A DNA stretch of 64,000 nt from Neurospora tetraspora (GCF_033439725.1 NW_026944387.1:4278001-4342000), one strand, 5' to 3'; shown: positions 1-12,641, counted from the stretch's first letter. Translations and numbers: made by a program. Notes: a model not told the origin generated them from the sequence alone.

Positions 1-1109
1 CAACCTCGCAAAGATTAAAAAGGGAAGGGTATAAGAAGGCAAGCGCAAGGTTGGAGGCTAGGAGGGGGGGTAAGGGGAAAAGGGGGAAAGGGGGAAGGGA
101 AAGGCCGAGGGAGGATGTTGGTTGAGTCGGAGTGGGAGAAGATGGAAGAGGAATGGGTGAAAGAGAAGACTAGCTGACTTTGCTGGAATATGCAGTCTGC
201 CGGCCTTCAAAACGGGGTTTCTTGTGTTGCTTTGCGGGTTCATGTGTGTGTGGATGTTCTGGGTTAAAGTTCCAGCGGTTCTGGTCTCGGTCCACGGTAT
301 TTCTGTTTCTTGGTTGGACATTTCGGTTAGTTCTATGGTGTCAACGTTTGTTTTCTTTTCAGGTCAAGCTTCTTGTTTCAGCTCGCGCTTTCCTACTACC
401 TGTACGTATCTCCATGTTTCTTGTCTTCGGTTTCATAGGTCTTTCTCTCTAGTCAGAGCCCAACACGTAACGAACCGTTCACCACACGATAGTATAGACG
501 CTGGGATTCAAGTATAGGCGGGCAGGAGGCAGCTAAAGTGGGCTTGTTCCTGTTTCCAAGCTTGATTGTCAGCGTCTATACTATCGTGAGATGAACGGCC
601 CCGTTGCAATGTCGACGCTACATCTTACACGAATTTTATGATCATTTCATAGGTAGCTAACTGAAATCTGAATCCTTTCTTCTGCGACTGAGCTCCAAGT
701 CAAGAACGGGTCCCTGCAGTGGCCTCCTCTACCCTCGCCGCCTCCCCGATCCACTCCCGGTCCACTCCGGATCCACTACGGGAGTCCGTCGCCCCTTCCC
801 GCTCCCGGCCTCCCGCCGACACAAGCCACCGGACCCGTCTTGGCACGGAGTCCGGTCCATCGGTTCCGTCCTTGTCTCCCTCGGACTACCCGTCTCCCGG
901 TCTCAAGCGACCGAGCTACCGAAACTACCTTAAAGAAAGGTTCGCAGAAAAGTGAAAGCGCACGGCAGATACGATATGTTGTATCCAAGAACGGTAGATT
1001 GAAGGCCTTTATATCCAAGACAACATCTTACATCCTTCTCACACGAAAATAGGTAACATCACCCACTGACCAAGCCTCCTTCCTCTCCTTGCAAGGCTTT
1101 CAGTCTAGT
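1..1109. other. Left-edge stretch without a supported gene
   Basis: Only short overlapping frames on both strands, none with a recognisable domain. Base composition is normal, so this is not RIP-mutated transposon DNA. The one clear structure is a foldback at about 485-588, listed separately. The last part, next to the stop of the GH7 gene, would hold that gene's 3' untranslated region. Confidence 0.5.
485..588. repeat. Foldback with perfect 19-bp arms
   Basis: The arm CACGATAGTATAGACGCTG at 485-503 is present as its exact reverse complement at 570-588. Outside the arms the match continues imperfectly (CCGTTCA on the left against its complement on the right), and inside there is further partial pairing (ATTCAAG against AATCAAG). 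The whole hairpin is therefore about 120 bp with a loop of about 60 bp. It has no coding potential. It may be a small miniature inverted-repeat element or a structured non-coding RNA; no target-site duplication was evident. Confidence 0.7.
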
Positions 1110-2571
1110 CTAAGCACTCAACCCCCTCGCCACCCGACTCCCCATACCACCATACTTCCCCCCAGGAGCATTAAACGTGCTCCCAACCTCTCCCCACCTA
1201 ATATCAGAGAAAGTAACCCTCGCATCCGGCTTATTCCGCAAAATCAGCTTCGGATCGCCCTCCGTCGCACTACAAGGTCCATTCCCCTCAGCATCCAACC
1301 AATTCATAAAACCCCAATCATCCGCCCAAATACTAAACACCAGCACCATACCGCGACCAATCGCCTCGCCCATGGCCTTCAGTCCACCGCGCTGCACACT
1401 CCAAGAAGCCGTCTTCTCGCAGAATTTTGTAGAAACCGAATCCGTCGAAAACCCCTCCTCAACAGCGATAGCCGTGTTTTTGATTAGTTTGCCCCCCTGG
1501 TGCCACAACCGTCTAATTTCTACTAGTATACCGTCCTCACGGCCAGTGTCGGTGAGGAACTGCGTGGTGACGGTGAATTTCTTGCTGGAATTGATGACGG
1601 AAGAAGAAGAAGACGGGCCGTAGAAGGACTCGACTCCCCACTTGTACTCGTTGAAGGCGCAGCCCCACTGGTCGCAGACGCCAGAGGGCTGGCCGCACTC
1701 GGAGTCGCCGGTGCACTTGTACACGGAAGTGATGTTGCAGGGGTGCGGGACGAAGGTCTTGGCGAAAGAGTTGGATTCGAATATGTCCATTTCGTTGCAG
1801 CAGGCGCCGTGGGTTTGGTTGATGTTGGCCTTTGTTTGGGTGTGTGTTAGTTGGGCCGGGGGTGATACTGACAGAGAGGAGGAAGAGGCAAAAGGGGAAA
1901 AGGGGAAAAGGGGAAAAGGGGAAAAGGGAAGGGGGTGGGGGGCTTACCTCGCCATTGATAAAATCCAGCTTAAAGCACTGCGCATCGCAATACCCCGTAC
2001 CATACTCAGCACCAGCAGGGTTGAGATCACCACTGACACTACGTCCACCATCCATCAACATCTCACTAAGATAAAACGCGCCGTTCATGCCGCAGGGGAG
2101 ATGGCTGACATCAGCATCGAAAGAGATCTCCTTGGCCAGGAGCTTGACATCCTCGTAGTTCTTGCCATCTTCAGCCACGAGGTAAGTACGGGGCGTGGTC
2201 GTCTTGTATTGTCCTGGGTTTGCCGGGTCGGGCATCCACTGGTTCAGAGTCAGGGCGTCACCCTCGGTCTTGATGCCCAAGGAGGCGTAGTCGGAGACGC
2301 CCTCGAGCGCGCAGTTGGCTGCGCACGTCTCGGCGTCGGGGCAGAGAAGAGGATCGCCGACAAGGCAGGGGGTGGATGGGTCGCCGATCTTGTGCAGAGG
2401 ACGCTGGAAGGCGTCGATGACGATGGAGGTCTGGACCGTCTGGCAGCCGCCGGCGAGAGTGCAGCGCTTGGTGGGCAGCTTGGGGTGGGACTCGGGGGTG
2501 ACGGTGCCAATCTGCTGGGCAGAGGCGAGGGAGGCGGCAAGGCCGGTGAGGAAAGCGAGCTTTTGAACCAT
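1110..2571 (-). CDS. Secreted GH7 glucanase (endoglucanase type)
   Basis: Glycoside hydrolase family 7, hydrolysing beta-1,4-glucan (cellulose) outside the cell with retention. Two exons (2571-1948 and 1829-1110) around a 118-nt intron give 447 aa. Residues 1-18 form a signal peptide ending LASA. The catalytic motif EMDIFE falls at residues 221-226, with nucleophile Glu221, Asp223 and acid/base Glu226; it follows the family's GACCNE segment. Cysteine-rich blocks (YGTGYCDAQC, GVCDQWGC) are typical of the fold. The short loops and the ending NWLDAEGNGPCSATEG resemble Cel7B-type endoglucanases more than cellobiohydrolases; this subtype is an inference. There is no linker or carbohydrate-binding module. 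The start is the only Met before the signal peptide. Confidence 0.93.
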
Positions 2572-4606
2572 CTTGGACGTCTGTCAGGGGGTTATGGAAG
2601 GAGAGTGGGACGACACCCACGCGATGGATGCAGTCGAGGTGTGAAGTCCATTTTCGTCGTGGTGGACAGACGATGGTATTTATCACGGTCATTGTATCGT
2701 ATGAACTCTACCGGAATGTTCTGACAGGACGGGTTGACAGCAGGCGAATACCACCTCAACACCACCGTTGACGTCTGTTCCCGGGCTTGGCAACGTTTGG
2801 GCGGAATAGCAAATCGAAGATGAGGGCTTGGGTTTGTGTTGTCCAGGGACCGGCAGATGTTTAAACAAGATTTTGGTGATGGATGGTGTCTTGGGACGGA
2901 GTGGCAGCCCGACATGCAGGTACACGAGATGATAATCAAGATCTTGGGTGAGGTTTGTCAGGGGAAAATTGTTCTTGGATCCGGCGAATGCAGTGTCGAG
3001 ACTCGGAAGTACGGGCCATTGTCCAAGACGTCACGACGGTGAGATTTGTTCCGTCGAATTTGGATGCCATTTTCGGTAACTCTGAGCCGATATACCATCT
3101 TGGCGAGCCCGATCGGATGTTGGTCGATGTCATCTCCCCCGCATTCTCGGTTCCTGCCACTGAAGCTGTCAATCCGGGGTAATGGAGTCATCTCAAATGA
3201 GCATCGTTATGCGGATCATAGGGTTGAGATGTGGTGGAGTTGATGGAGCATCTTTACTGGCGCGGCTAGGTCAGACTGCCTGTAGATCCAAGCTCGCGAA
3301 GGTGAAGTGATCAATATCGAAAAGGGCCACTGTCATCCGGATCAAAGCGAGACGGTTATTATCATACTGATAGATATATCCACGACGTCGTTGTTGGCGA
3401 TCCATTCAAGGCTGTGCCCGCGAGAAGCAAGAAGAGTTGGCCGAAAGTCTGGGTCAGGTAGCCGATCAATCACACCCGATCTCGAGAGAAGCGCTCCAAT
3501 CACCACGGATCCTGATATGCCTCTCGCGGTCCTCGTTCTTTTGATAATGTCCGGCCTCCTCCAGACACTAACAGAATTGGGTGTTCTCAACCGCAGAATC
3601 TGTTAGTAACTCGCTGGGGCCAGACGCCACGACTGTGAGAGAGGCCATTGCGCTGGGAAATGAGGAATAGTTGTGAAAACTCGAACGATTGCGGTGATTT
3701 GATGAAATCACAGTCTAGCCACCATATCGAAAGACTGTCATTCGCTGTGGAGGAACCGAAACATGATGGTCGCGGCGGGAGTTCGCAGTGTTATTGAGTT
3801 GCAAAAGTGAGAATCGATGTGGTCGCTGGAACCATTGGGAGATTGCCGGCTGGGCAATTGGGCCATGTCAAGCCACTGCACTTGCCACTATTTGCTGTGG
3901 CTTGGCTATGGTTGCTTGCAGGAGGTCCTTTTGTTAGGCATCACTCTGAATTGCCGCGCAACTCCTAACATCACCGGGTATATGTGCAGTTGATGCGCAA
4001 TGTCAATTCGTCCCCCAATTCTCAACTTTCTTCTTTTTGTCTTCCCCTCTTCAACATTCGACGTCCATTCGTGATCATCCAGCCATTGACACATGTCGTC
4101 CGTCACGAGCTCTCCGAAAGCGATGCGGCCCTCTTCTGGACCATTTCACCAATCCATTCCCCGCACTCGCGAATACTTCTGGCTCCGGCATTTGGACCAT
4201 TGGACGGTTTGAACCATGATCAACTCTCCGACAGTGACCGTCTCAGCCAGCTTCTCATCTAACCTGAGTTTCCATGATTGGAGAGACCAATCCCCAGACC
4301 CATGGACAACCTGCCTGGGGTGGTTCTCAACCAGCCCGTCTTCATAACCTTGGTCAATGGAGTTCTACAGACAATGCATGGCTTACACCCTCTTTGGTCG
4401 TGGATGATACTTTGCCGGCATTAGTAGCCACCCCCTCAGATACCCTTGATTCTTGGCAGATATACTGCGGCCGACCCCAGATCAATATCCGTGGAGCACA
4501 TACTAATACTGCCACCATACTTCTGGGGCTGGGCTTAGGAGATCTTCTCTTTTGACCTTCCGACTTGCGCCAGAAGCAAAGGAAATATCTGAGAGCAAAA
4601 GGCACC
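2572..4606. other. Intergenic region between GH7 and MFS genes
   Basis: About 2 kb between two divergently transcribed genes, so it should hold both promoters. Frames here are short, overlap on both strands and show no domain. Composition is ordinary. I could not assign regulator sites with confidence. Confidence 0.5.
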
Positions 4607-6563
4607 ATGACAACTGATCAAGCAAAGACAACGGGGAGGCACCTTGCGCACAGGTAAATCTTGGCCCTTCATCTCATGATGGATTTGAACCCCTGCTAAC
4701 CCACGTGGAAGCCACGCGAAGGAGGGAGACATTCCCGGCACTGTCAACTTGCAGGTTGCCGGTTAGTAACAGTCTTCTCGTGATGCTGCTACACTTCATG
4801 CTAACAAAAGGTCAGAGGGCGATGACACAGCTTATGGACAGGCGCTGTTTCCAGTGCCAGCCAACGACCCCAATGATCCCCTTCAGGTACGTGAGGGACA
4901 CTCTCGTCCAGCTATCCATAATGGAGATATTGGAACTGACCATCTTCTTCCTTTCAGTGGAGCCAAACCCGAAAGATCCTCATCCTCGTCGTCTGCTCTC
5001 TCTACTCCTTTCTGAGTAACTCGGCTTTGCAGGGACCGTCCGTATACATCGGCATCTACATCCAAGAGTTCGGCGTCACCCCCACTGCAGCAAGCGATCT
5101 TGTCAACTATGCCAACCTTGCCTATGGATTCGGTAAAACAACCCTCTATCCCATTTGAAGACGTAATGCTGAAGGAAGATACTAGGTTCCCTTCTCATGG
5201 TTCCACTGTACCACAAGATCGGCCGAAGACCAGTCATGCTCGCTTCATTGCTTCTGGTAAGAACCAAGGAGTCTTCGTCTACAATTTTGAACCGAAGCTA
5301 ACAACAGCCACAGTACTGTGGTGGTCTCATCGGCTGCGCCCAGTCCAAGACCTATGCCTCTCTGATGGCCTGCCGTGTCATCCACTGCTTCGGAGCCTCG
5401 GTCTGCGAAGCTCTACCCGTCCAGCTGGTCAACGACATCTTCTACCTACACGAACGTGGAAAGCGGCTGGGCATCTACACGGTCTGCCTCTGTGTTGGCG
5501 CAACTGGCCCCTTGTTTGCCGGCTACATGCTCGACGGCGACTACTCATGGCGCCTCTTCTTCTACGTCGAATTCGCCTTTGCCGGAGCACTACTCATCCT
5601 CGCATTCTTCATCGTCGAGGAAACTACTTACCACCGTAAGGTCCCGGAGGAGGTAACTCGCAGTTCGATATCTCTGAACGACAAGGAGTTGGCATCAGAC
5701 CTCATGGTGACAACCTCTGAGGACCTTCCCCCGCGCAAGACGTTCATCCAAACGCTCAAGTTCTGGGGCATTTGGGAGAAAGACAGCCAGTTCTTCCTCA
5801 TGATAGCCCGCTCTTTCACCTACTTCCTCGTGCCCCACGTCTTCTGGGTTGTCACCACTTACGGTCAGTCCCGCACCCCATCCTGTACCGTCCACAAGTC
5901 TAACTCCATCCAGGCATCTACATCGGCCTCGGCGCTCTAACATTCAACTTCATCTTTCCCCTCAAGATCACCTCGCCCCCCTACTCCTGGTCCGAGACCT
6001 CCTCCGGCCTCATCGCCCTTGGTTCCCTATCCGGCTATATCCTCGCCGTCCCCTTCACCTCCTCCTCTGACCGGCTCGCCGCCCGCCTCACCCGCCGCAA
6101 CGGCGGCATCCGCGAAGCCGAGATGCGGCTAGGCGTGATTCTCCCCGTGATGCTCATCGGCCCCGCGGGGCTCGTCATCTTTGGGTTTGCGGCCGAGCGA
6201 AACCTGCACTGGTTTACTTACTTTGTTGGATCCGCCATGACGACGTTCTCGGGGTATTTCTACTTTACGTTTACACTGGCGTATTCGATCGATAGTTATA
6301 CCAGCAATGTAAGCGAAATGTTGATTGCCATGAATCTGGGGAAGCAGGCCATCAGCTTTGGGATGGGGCTGAAGTTGTTGGATTGGGTGGTGGAGAAGGG
6401 GTATGCGGTGATGATTGCGGGAGTATTTGGCGGCTTGTTGTTGGCGAATAATTTGGCCCTGGTTGGGTTTATGGTCTGGGGGAAGAGGGTGAGGGCCTAC
6501 ATGGCGAAAACGTGGTTGGCGAGGGTGCATAGGGAGAGTGTGACGGAGGTTGCAACTCATTAG
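4607..6563 (+). CDS. MFS transporter
   Basis: Major facilitator superfamily membrane transporter. Six exons reconstructed from splice signals: 4607-4653, 4811-4886, 4958-5132, 5186-5256, 5314-5863 and 5914-6563, giving 522 aa in one frame. The start sits in a CACCATGAC context. A soluble N-terminus ends in the PNDPLQWS motif that precedes helix 1 in many fungal MFS proteins. The motif-A loop reads YHKIGRRPV between helices 2 and 3, and the central loop starts with EETTYHRK as in fungal drug or polyamine-type carriers. Hydrophobic helices continue to the C-terminus. Substrate unknown. The P450 gene follows about 600 bp downstream on the same strand. The first intron (157 nt) is the least certain junction. 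Confidence 0.88.
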
Positions 6564-7158
6564 GGGAGTCGTCTGGAAATACGGTTGGGATTGCTGGTTG
6601 TCTCTTCTGGCTCGAATCATCTGATGCCCTGTTTCTTGCACCGTTTTCTAGCGCGGTGCAGTGAGAAATAAGGTTCTTCACAGTGGACACACCTTTTTTC
6701 TTTCCGTGATGGAGCCATTCATGCAATTCTTTCTTGCAGTACCGGCCTCAACACACCAATGATATTTGGTCCTTTTGCGGCTGCCTGCTACTTTTGGAAT
6801 CCTGGATCCATGCACACTCCGTTAGGGGTAGCCTTATAGTGGAGTTTTCTGGGGTGGTAACTTGTAAGTGCTTATGGTGCATTGGGAATGGAGTCAAGGA
6901 GGGGAGTTTATGTCGATCACCGGGTTTACTGTTGGGGTGAGGTTCTGGGGGTATCAATAAGAAGCGGATAAGAAGGGGCAAGGGAAAGGATGGAGAAAAT
7001 ATGGGAAAAGGTACAAAGGCAGCATAAGGTACCCTCTTCAGTTCCCTTCCTGTCCTGCTCTTGAATGGAAGTTGGTTTCTTCTCCGGTCTCGAACTTCAC
7101 TCTTTTCTCCAGCCAAGTCCAGTCTTCACCACCAAGCGGAATCTTACGTCCGCCCACC
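6564..7158. other. Intergenic region before the P450 gene
   Basis: About 600 bp between two genes on the same strand. It should hold the MFS 3' untranslated region and the P450 promoter. No gene or repeat is visible. Confidence 0.5.
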
Positions 7159-9203
7159 ATGGCAACTCCAGACACCATACCTGTAGCTGGGGTTATGAAC
7201 CCCAACAACGAGTCCTTCATCATGACAGACACCCTCCTCTCCAGCACAACGCCTCTCAGTCTCAAAACCATCCTCTCGCCCTCTTCGGTCCTCAACCTCT
7301 TTCTCATCTGGCTCGGCTACCGCGTTCTTCTGGCTCTTTACAACATTTCTCCCTTTCATCCGCTTTATAAGTTCCCTGGACCCAAGATTGCCGCGGCGAC
7401 TTTCCTCTATGAAGCTTGGTACGATTGGATTCTGCAGGGACAGTATACGAATAAGATTAGGGAGATGCATGGGAGATATGGTGAGTTTCTTTCTTTTCCC
7501 TCTTTATATCCGAGGAAGAGACGAGGAGCAGGGAAACGTTGGGGTGGTTCCCAACTCGATGCATGCAGCCATGGAGAGAGACCTGGAAGAGCAGCAACGA
7601 GGAGAAGCTACAACACCTTCCTCTATTCTCAGCACAGCTCTCAACTTGGTCAAGTCACACACAAGAAATACAACCAACTCCCGTCGTCTCATCTCGTTCC
7701 CCCTTTTCCCCAGTCAAATGCCTACGCTACCACTCCCAGCTCACACCACAAAGGCTAACAACCCCCCTTCCAGGCCCCATAATCCGCATCTCCCCCCACG
7801 AACTGCACATCTCCACCCCCTCCTTCGCCGACGAAGTCTACCCCTCCTCCTCCTCCCTGCGCATCCGCGACAAATCCCAACACCAGCTCAACACAGGCGG
7901 CGCCGGGCCCGTCTCCGTCACCGGCTTCTCCACCGTCTCGCACGAGCTGCACCGTCTCAAACGCGCTCCCTTATCCAAGTTCTTTTCCCGGTCGCAGATG
8001 TTATCACTAGAAAGCGAAGTAACGGACTATGCTCGGCGGGTGGTTGACAAACTTTTGCGGATTGGAAGTGTGCAAAATGTCAAGGAGGCGTTTAATTGTT
8101 TTACTGCCGACGTCATCGCGCAGTATGCCTTTGGCGAGAGTTTGGGCTTCGTCGATCAGGAGGGCACGTGGGAACCGAACTTTGCTACGTGGACGAGCTC
8201 GTTCATGCGCGCGGCGTACGGGATGCGACATAATGCGTTGATGCGCAGGAGCGCGGCTGCGCTGCCGTTTCTGGCGAGCAGGATGAATTTGATGGGCGAG
8301 GATGTCAAGAGGGTGTTGCATGTCATGGAAGTGTTGGTGCCGGAGTTTATCCGGAAGGCGCTTGGGTCAGATGAGGCGAAGGATGATGGAAAGGGGGGCG
8401 TCTTTGCCGAGCTGATTAGGGGCATTTCAGAGAATGGCAAGAAGAAGAAGTTGACAGAGGACGAGATGTACTGGCTCTCGGGGGAAGGGTTCAACTTCCT
8501 TCTGGCCGGCACCGAAACGACGGCGGCGATTCTGACGACCATCACCTTCTGGCTCCTCGCCAAACCGACTGTCTACGCCAGACTGATGCAGGACGTGGCC
8601 CCCCTAAACCCAGACACGATCAAGTGGACGGAGCTAGAACAGAAGCCGTACATGTGGGCGGTGGTGCACGAGGCGCTGCGGATGATGCCGGGTGTTTCGC
8701 ACCGGAGCGCACGAGTGGCCAGGACTGAGGACTTGGTGTTCAGAGACAAAAGCAATGGCAGTAACAAGGAATGGGTCATACCCAGAGGCACGCCCGTCGG
8801 CATGACCAGCATGATTCAGCATTGGGACGAGGAGCTGTTCCCATGCCCGGATGAGTTCTTGCCGGAGAGGTGGCTGTTGGAGGACGGGAAGCCGGATTAT
8901 AAGTTGCAGAAGAATTTGCTTTCGTTTGGCAAGTCGGGTCATGGAAGGGCTTGTATTGGTGAGAGGTAAGTTCCTTGCTCCTTTTCTGGAAGAGGATGAT
9001 GATGATGACGTGATGCTAATGGTTGTTGGTTGCATAGTCTGGCGTACTGCGAGGTGTATATCATGGCCGCTTTGATGGCGTTTCATGTTGTTCCTAGGGC
9101 GAAGCTGGTGGATACGACGAGAGCGAACTTTGACTATGATCATGATATGATCGTGCCGCAGACCAAGTTTGGTTCCATCTCGTGTAAGATTGCCATTCAG
9201 TGA
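7159..9203 (+). CDS. Cytochrome P450 monooxygenase
   Basis: Haem-thiolate monooxygenase, likely anchored in the endoplasmic reticulum by the hydrophobic stretch around residues 40-60. Three exons (7159-7480, 7774-8965, 9038-9203) give 559 aa; the first intron is 293 nt, long for this window. Landmarks are the proline hinge FPGPK, the I-helix AGTETT near residue 352, the K-helix ExxR at Glu407-Arg410, the PERW motif, and the haem Cys near residue 501. The N-terminal half (HPLYKFPGPK, GRYGPIIRISPHELHI) resembles fungal P450s of the trichodiene-oxygenase or benzoate-hydroxylase type. The haem loop is odd: FGKSGHGRACIG has two more residues between Phe and Cys than the FxxGxRxCxG pattern. Substrate unknown. 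Confidence 0.93.
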
Positions 9204-9402
9204 GGGTCTTGACTCTTGTGCGGCAGGTGCGGTTGAGGAGGGCAAAGACAATGGTACGAGAATCACGACGTTTATGCATGTTCAATTGTTTGTGTTGAAG
9301 GAACCACTTTGACTCGCCTATGGACCTACTGCGTCTTCCTTCCAGGTCCACAGCTTGAAGCCAGCTCTCCAGCCCTCATCCTTCCCATCAACCACCCCCT
9401 TC

Positions 9403-11270
9403 TCAAGTCTTAATCGGAATACAACCCATCAACTTCACTTTCACCCTCCCCTTCCCCTTCGCCCCCTCAGGCGCCTCAGCATACAACCCCTCCAAAACCT
9501 TAACCTCCCTCAACGCATCCCTCACCCCCTCACTAACCTTCACCTCCCCTCCCCTCCCCCACACATCCCTCTTCCCATCCCCCCCACCATTCTCCTCCCC
9601 CAAAACCTCCCACATACTCCCCTTCTCTCTTTCGACATCCCCCTCCCTAACCTCCACAAACAGCGCCTCACTCCCTTGCTCCTCCCCTCCCCGAAACGTA
9701 TCGCACTCAGGACTCACCCAGAACCACTCACTCCTAGGTCTGATCTCCGGATGCAGGATATAGATCGTTTCCAGACTGGGTAAGTTACCCGGGTAAAGAA
9801 AGGCCAAATCGGCGGGGAGTGGACCGGGGCCGTTGGCGGGTGCAGCGGAATCCCAGAGGAAGGCGATGCGTTTGAGGCCCTGGAGGACGGGGAGGGTAGA
9901 GGAGAGGGTGAGCGGGTGGGAACCCGCTAGGTTGGTGAGGGCGGAGGAGGTGGTGATTAATATGTTGGAGGGAGAGGGGAGGTGGTAGGGGGCGAAGGTT
10001 ATGTATTGGGAGCGTTTGGAGGGGGGAGGGCGGAGGAGGCAGATTACGTCGGTCGAGACGTCGATGGTTGGTTTGGGGGGTTCTTGGGGTTTGTCTTTGG
10101 TTTCGCCGTCTTTTTTTGCGTCAGCATCTTTGTCGGCTTCGCCGTCTTTCTTGTCTTCGCCATCTTTCTTTCCTTCACCATCCTTTTCTGGCAACGGATA
10201 CAACTCGGTAAACAACTTCCCCCTCGTTAATTTCTTCTTGATCATATCTTTCATCGCCAGCAGGCCGTGATCTCGCATCTGTTCGTTGTCCTTGTTAGCT
10301 TTTATTCCTCTTCATTTCCTTTCTTTCCCCCATTTCTTCTCTTCCCCCGTTCTACCCCTTTCATGACCCATCTTCCTCACCACCAGAGTTAGCAGAGTGT
10401 CCTCACCACCTGATTCCCAAAATTCGCCCGCGGAACAACCGGTCTAAGCGTCGTCACGGAACTCCTATACTCCCCGAACCACTTGAGAAACTCCTTTCCC
10501 TTTTCCTGTTCCTCCCAAGGCGTGTTTGGATCCTCCATTTCACATTCATCTATGCATTTCCCCAGATCCTGGAGGATGTGCGAGTCGTGGATGATGGCAT
10601 CTGCGACGAGGGAAAGTTCAAGGAAGTGAAATGTGTTCCTGGTATTCTTGGTTTTGGGGGCTGGAAAGCCCTTGGGCTTCGTAGACTGCGCTGGACGAGG
10701 GGCTGGAGCTGGAGCTGGACGAGGAGCTGGCGCTGGACGAGGAGCTGGAGCTGGAGCTCGAACTGGTGACGGAGCCCTAGAAGGAGCCCTAGAAGGAGCT
10801 CGAGAAGGCGCTCTAGAAGGCGCTCGAGATGGTTGTGCTGTCCTTGCTGGTGCAGGAGTCCGGCTTCCGCTGCTCGTACTTGGAGCTGGAGACGCCCTGC
10901 CAGATCTGGAGTTGTTATTTTCACCTTGTCTTTCTCTCGGTGGTGGTGATAACCGACCAGACCTTAAGCCGCCTGGTTGGTGGTTATTGATGATTTGGTT
11001 GTTTCTTCGTGGGTAGGGTGGTGGTGACCTGGATCTTCGACGGTTATTTCTCGATCCGCCATAGTCTGATCTCGGCGGAGGGTTGCGTCGGTCCGGGGGA
11101 TTTCTCGAAGATGAGCTATTATAGCTCGAATTTGAAGGATATCTCGATGGTGGGTAATCACGTTCCCTACGGTTGTCGTCGTTCCTTTGGTCTCTCTGTG
11201 AACGCGGCGGTCTTGGTGGTTGACCGCGGTCGTCGTCGTAGTACTTCTTGTCGGGGTATCGGCGGGACAT
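9403..11270 (-). CDS. Arg/Pro/Ser-rich protein of unknown function
   Basis: Not recognised. Two exons (11270-10407 and 10278-9403, intron of 128 nt) give 579 aa. Residues 1-120 are rich in Arg, Ser, Pro and Asn, like RNA-associated SR-type tails. Next come tandem APSR units and then PAPAPR units (about residues 140-200), clearly an expanded low-complexity tract. A more ordinary segment follows (FHFLELSLVADAIIHDSH, WEEQEKGKEFLKWFGEYRSS) that reads like an alpha-helical domain and crosses the splice site. After a KKDGE/KDGD charged repeat comes a globular part with VICLLRPPP and NILITTSSAL. The order suggests a disordered N-terminus plus a folded domain. Function cannot be inferred. Same strand as the next gene to its right. 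Confidence 0.75.
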
Positions 11271-11701
11271 CTTGTCGGTGAACTTCTCGGCTTTCAGGAC
11301 TGCTCTTCTATTACAGAAAACAATATGCCGTTCAAAACCATGAATGCAGGAAAGAAACCGGAAGAGGAATCATTCCTTTTGACTTCGACCACGTTCAACC
11401 AGAACGGCAAAGTATACCTACCGACACGGAGCATATCCTTCATTGTTCGACATTCATCCCGTTACCCGTTCCTGAAATAGAACACCCAAACAAACAGTCA
11501 TTGTTCCTTCATCCTTTGAAATGAACCATCCAACAAAGAACAATACCAATGCATCACCTACCTCATTCACCTTCTGGCAGACAATGGCATTCTTTCTTCC
11601 GTCCCGTCTTCAAATTCTCGACCTGTGAGCCACGCTCCCATCCGCCTCAACCTCTCAACTCCCTGTTGGTGACGATGCACTTCCGCACAGCAAGACGACT
11701 T
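11271..11701. other. Intergenic region
   Basis: About 430 bp between two minus-strand genes. It would hold the promoter of the Arg/Pro/Ser-rich gene and the 3' untranslated region of the interrupted gene. No other feature seen. Confidence 0.5.
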
Positions 11702-12633
11702 TTACCGCCCCCTCAACCTCCTCAACCACCCTCCCGGCCTCGCCTCAAGTCTCCCCTCCGGTCCCGCATCTCTCTCCCCACACCATCTACACTCCCCCTT
11801 CTCCATCCTCTCCCTACCCTCCCTCATCATCTTCACCAACTCCTCCTTCTTCCTCAGAACCACATCATCCCGTCTCAACATCTCATGCCACAGCGTCAAA
11901 AACCCTGGCTTCCTGACCTTGCTCCCGATTCTTTTTCGTCTCCCTTCCTCTCCTTCAGCTCTCTTGCCTACATCTTCACCTCCATCGACCCCTTCGGCTT
12001 CCCCTCCAGCTCCCCCATCTTCACCATTAGCCTCCCCATCCTCCCCATCCTCATCTTCGTGTTGACTCCCCTCAGGCCTCTCAACCAACCCCTTCAACCC
12101 CCCCGGTAAATCCTCCCAAAGAGCCACCTGCTCACTCCCCACCCTCCCCCCAACCCCATCCTCCATCGCCTTCTTTCCCCCCGGTCCAGCATAAACCCTC
12201 ATCCTTCTCCTAACCCACCCCAAAATCTCCGCTCCCAACGCCAGATCCCTCCAACAAGGCGGTCCATCCTTCTCCCCCACTTCCCATCTCACCGTCTCCT
12301 TCCCATGTTTCCCACCGCCTACGCCGATCCTGGTGTCAAGGACCTGCACGCACGGAATACGGAGGTTACACTCCTCTGTTCTGGAAGCTAGGGCACTCAC
12401 TCGAGCGGCGAAGATGGGGAGTTGTTCAACGAGAAAAAGTTCTTTGTCAGGCGGGGAAAGGAAGTTGTAGAAGGCTTGGCATTCGAGACGGGAGATGGAT
12501 GCTTGTTGGCGGAGACCGGGGATTAGGTCAACGCCGCCTAGGCGGACTTCGAGTTGGGTGATGCCGATTGACAGGCTGGTGGCTGCTGCGAAGATGTGGT
12601 TGTTTCGTGCTCGGGTTTCGGCGTCTGTGACTG

Positions 12634-12641
12634 ATGGGGCG
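12634..12641. repeat. Left 8-bp target-site duplication (ATGGGGCG)
   Basis: ATGGGGCG directly abuts the left hAT terminus at 12642 and is repeated exactly at 16626-16633 after the right terminus. An 8-bp duplication is the hallmark of the hAT superfamily. Confidence 0.95.

Noticed and set aside
3342-3590. 82-codon minus-strand frame between the GH7 and MFS genes
   Set aside because: A similar frame lies on the opposite strand and neither has a domain.
4607-9203. Secondary-metabolite gene cluster
   Set aside because: No polyketide, peptide or terpene synthase occurs in the window.
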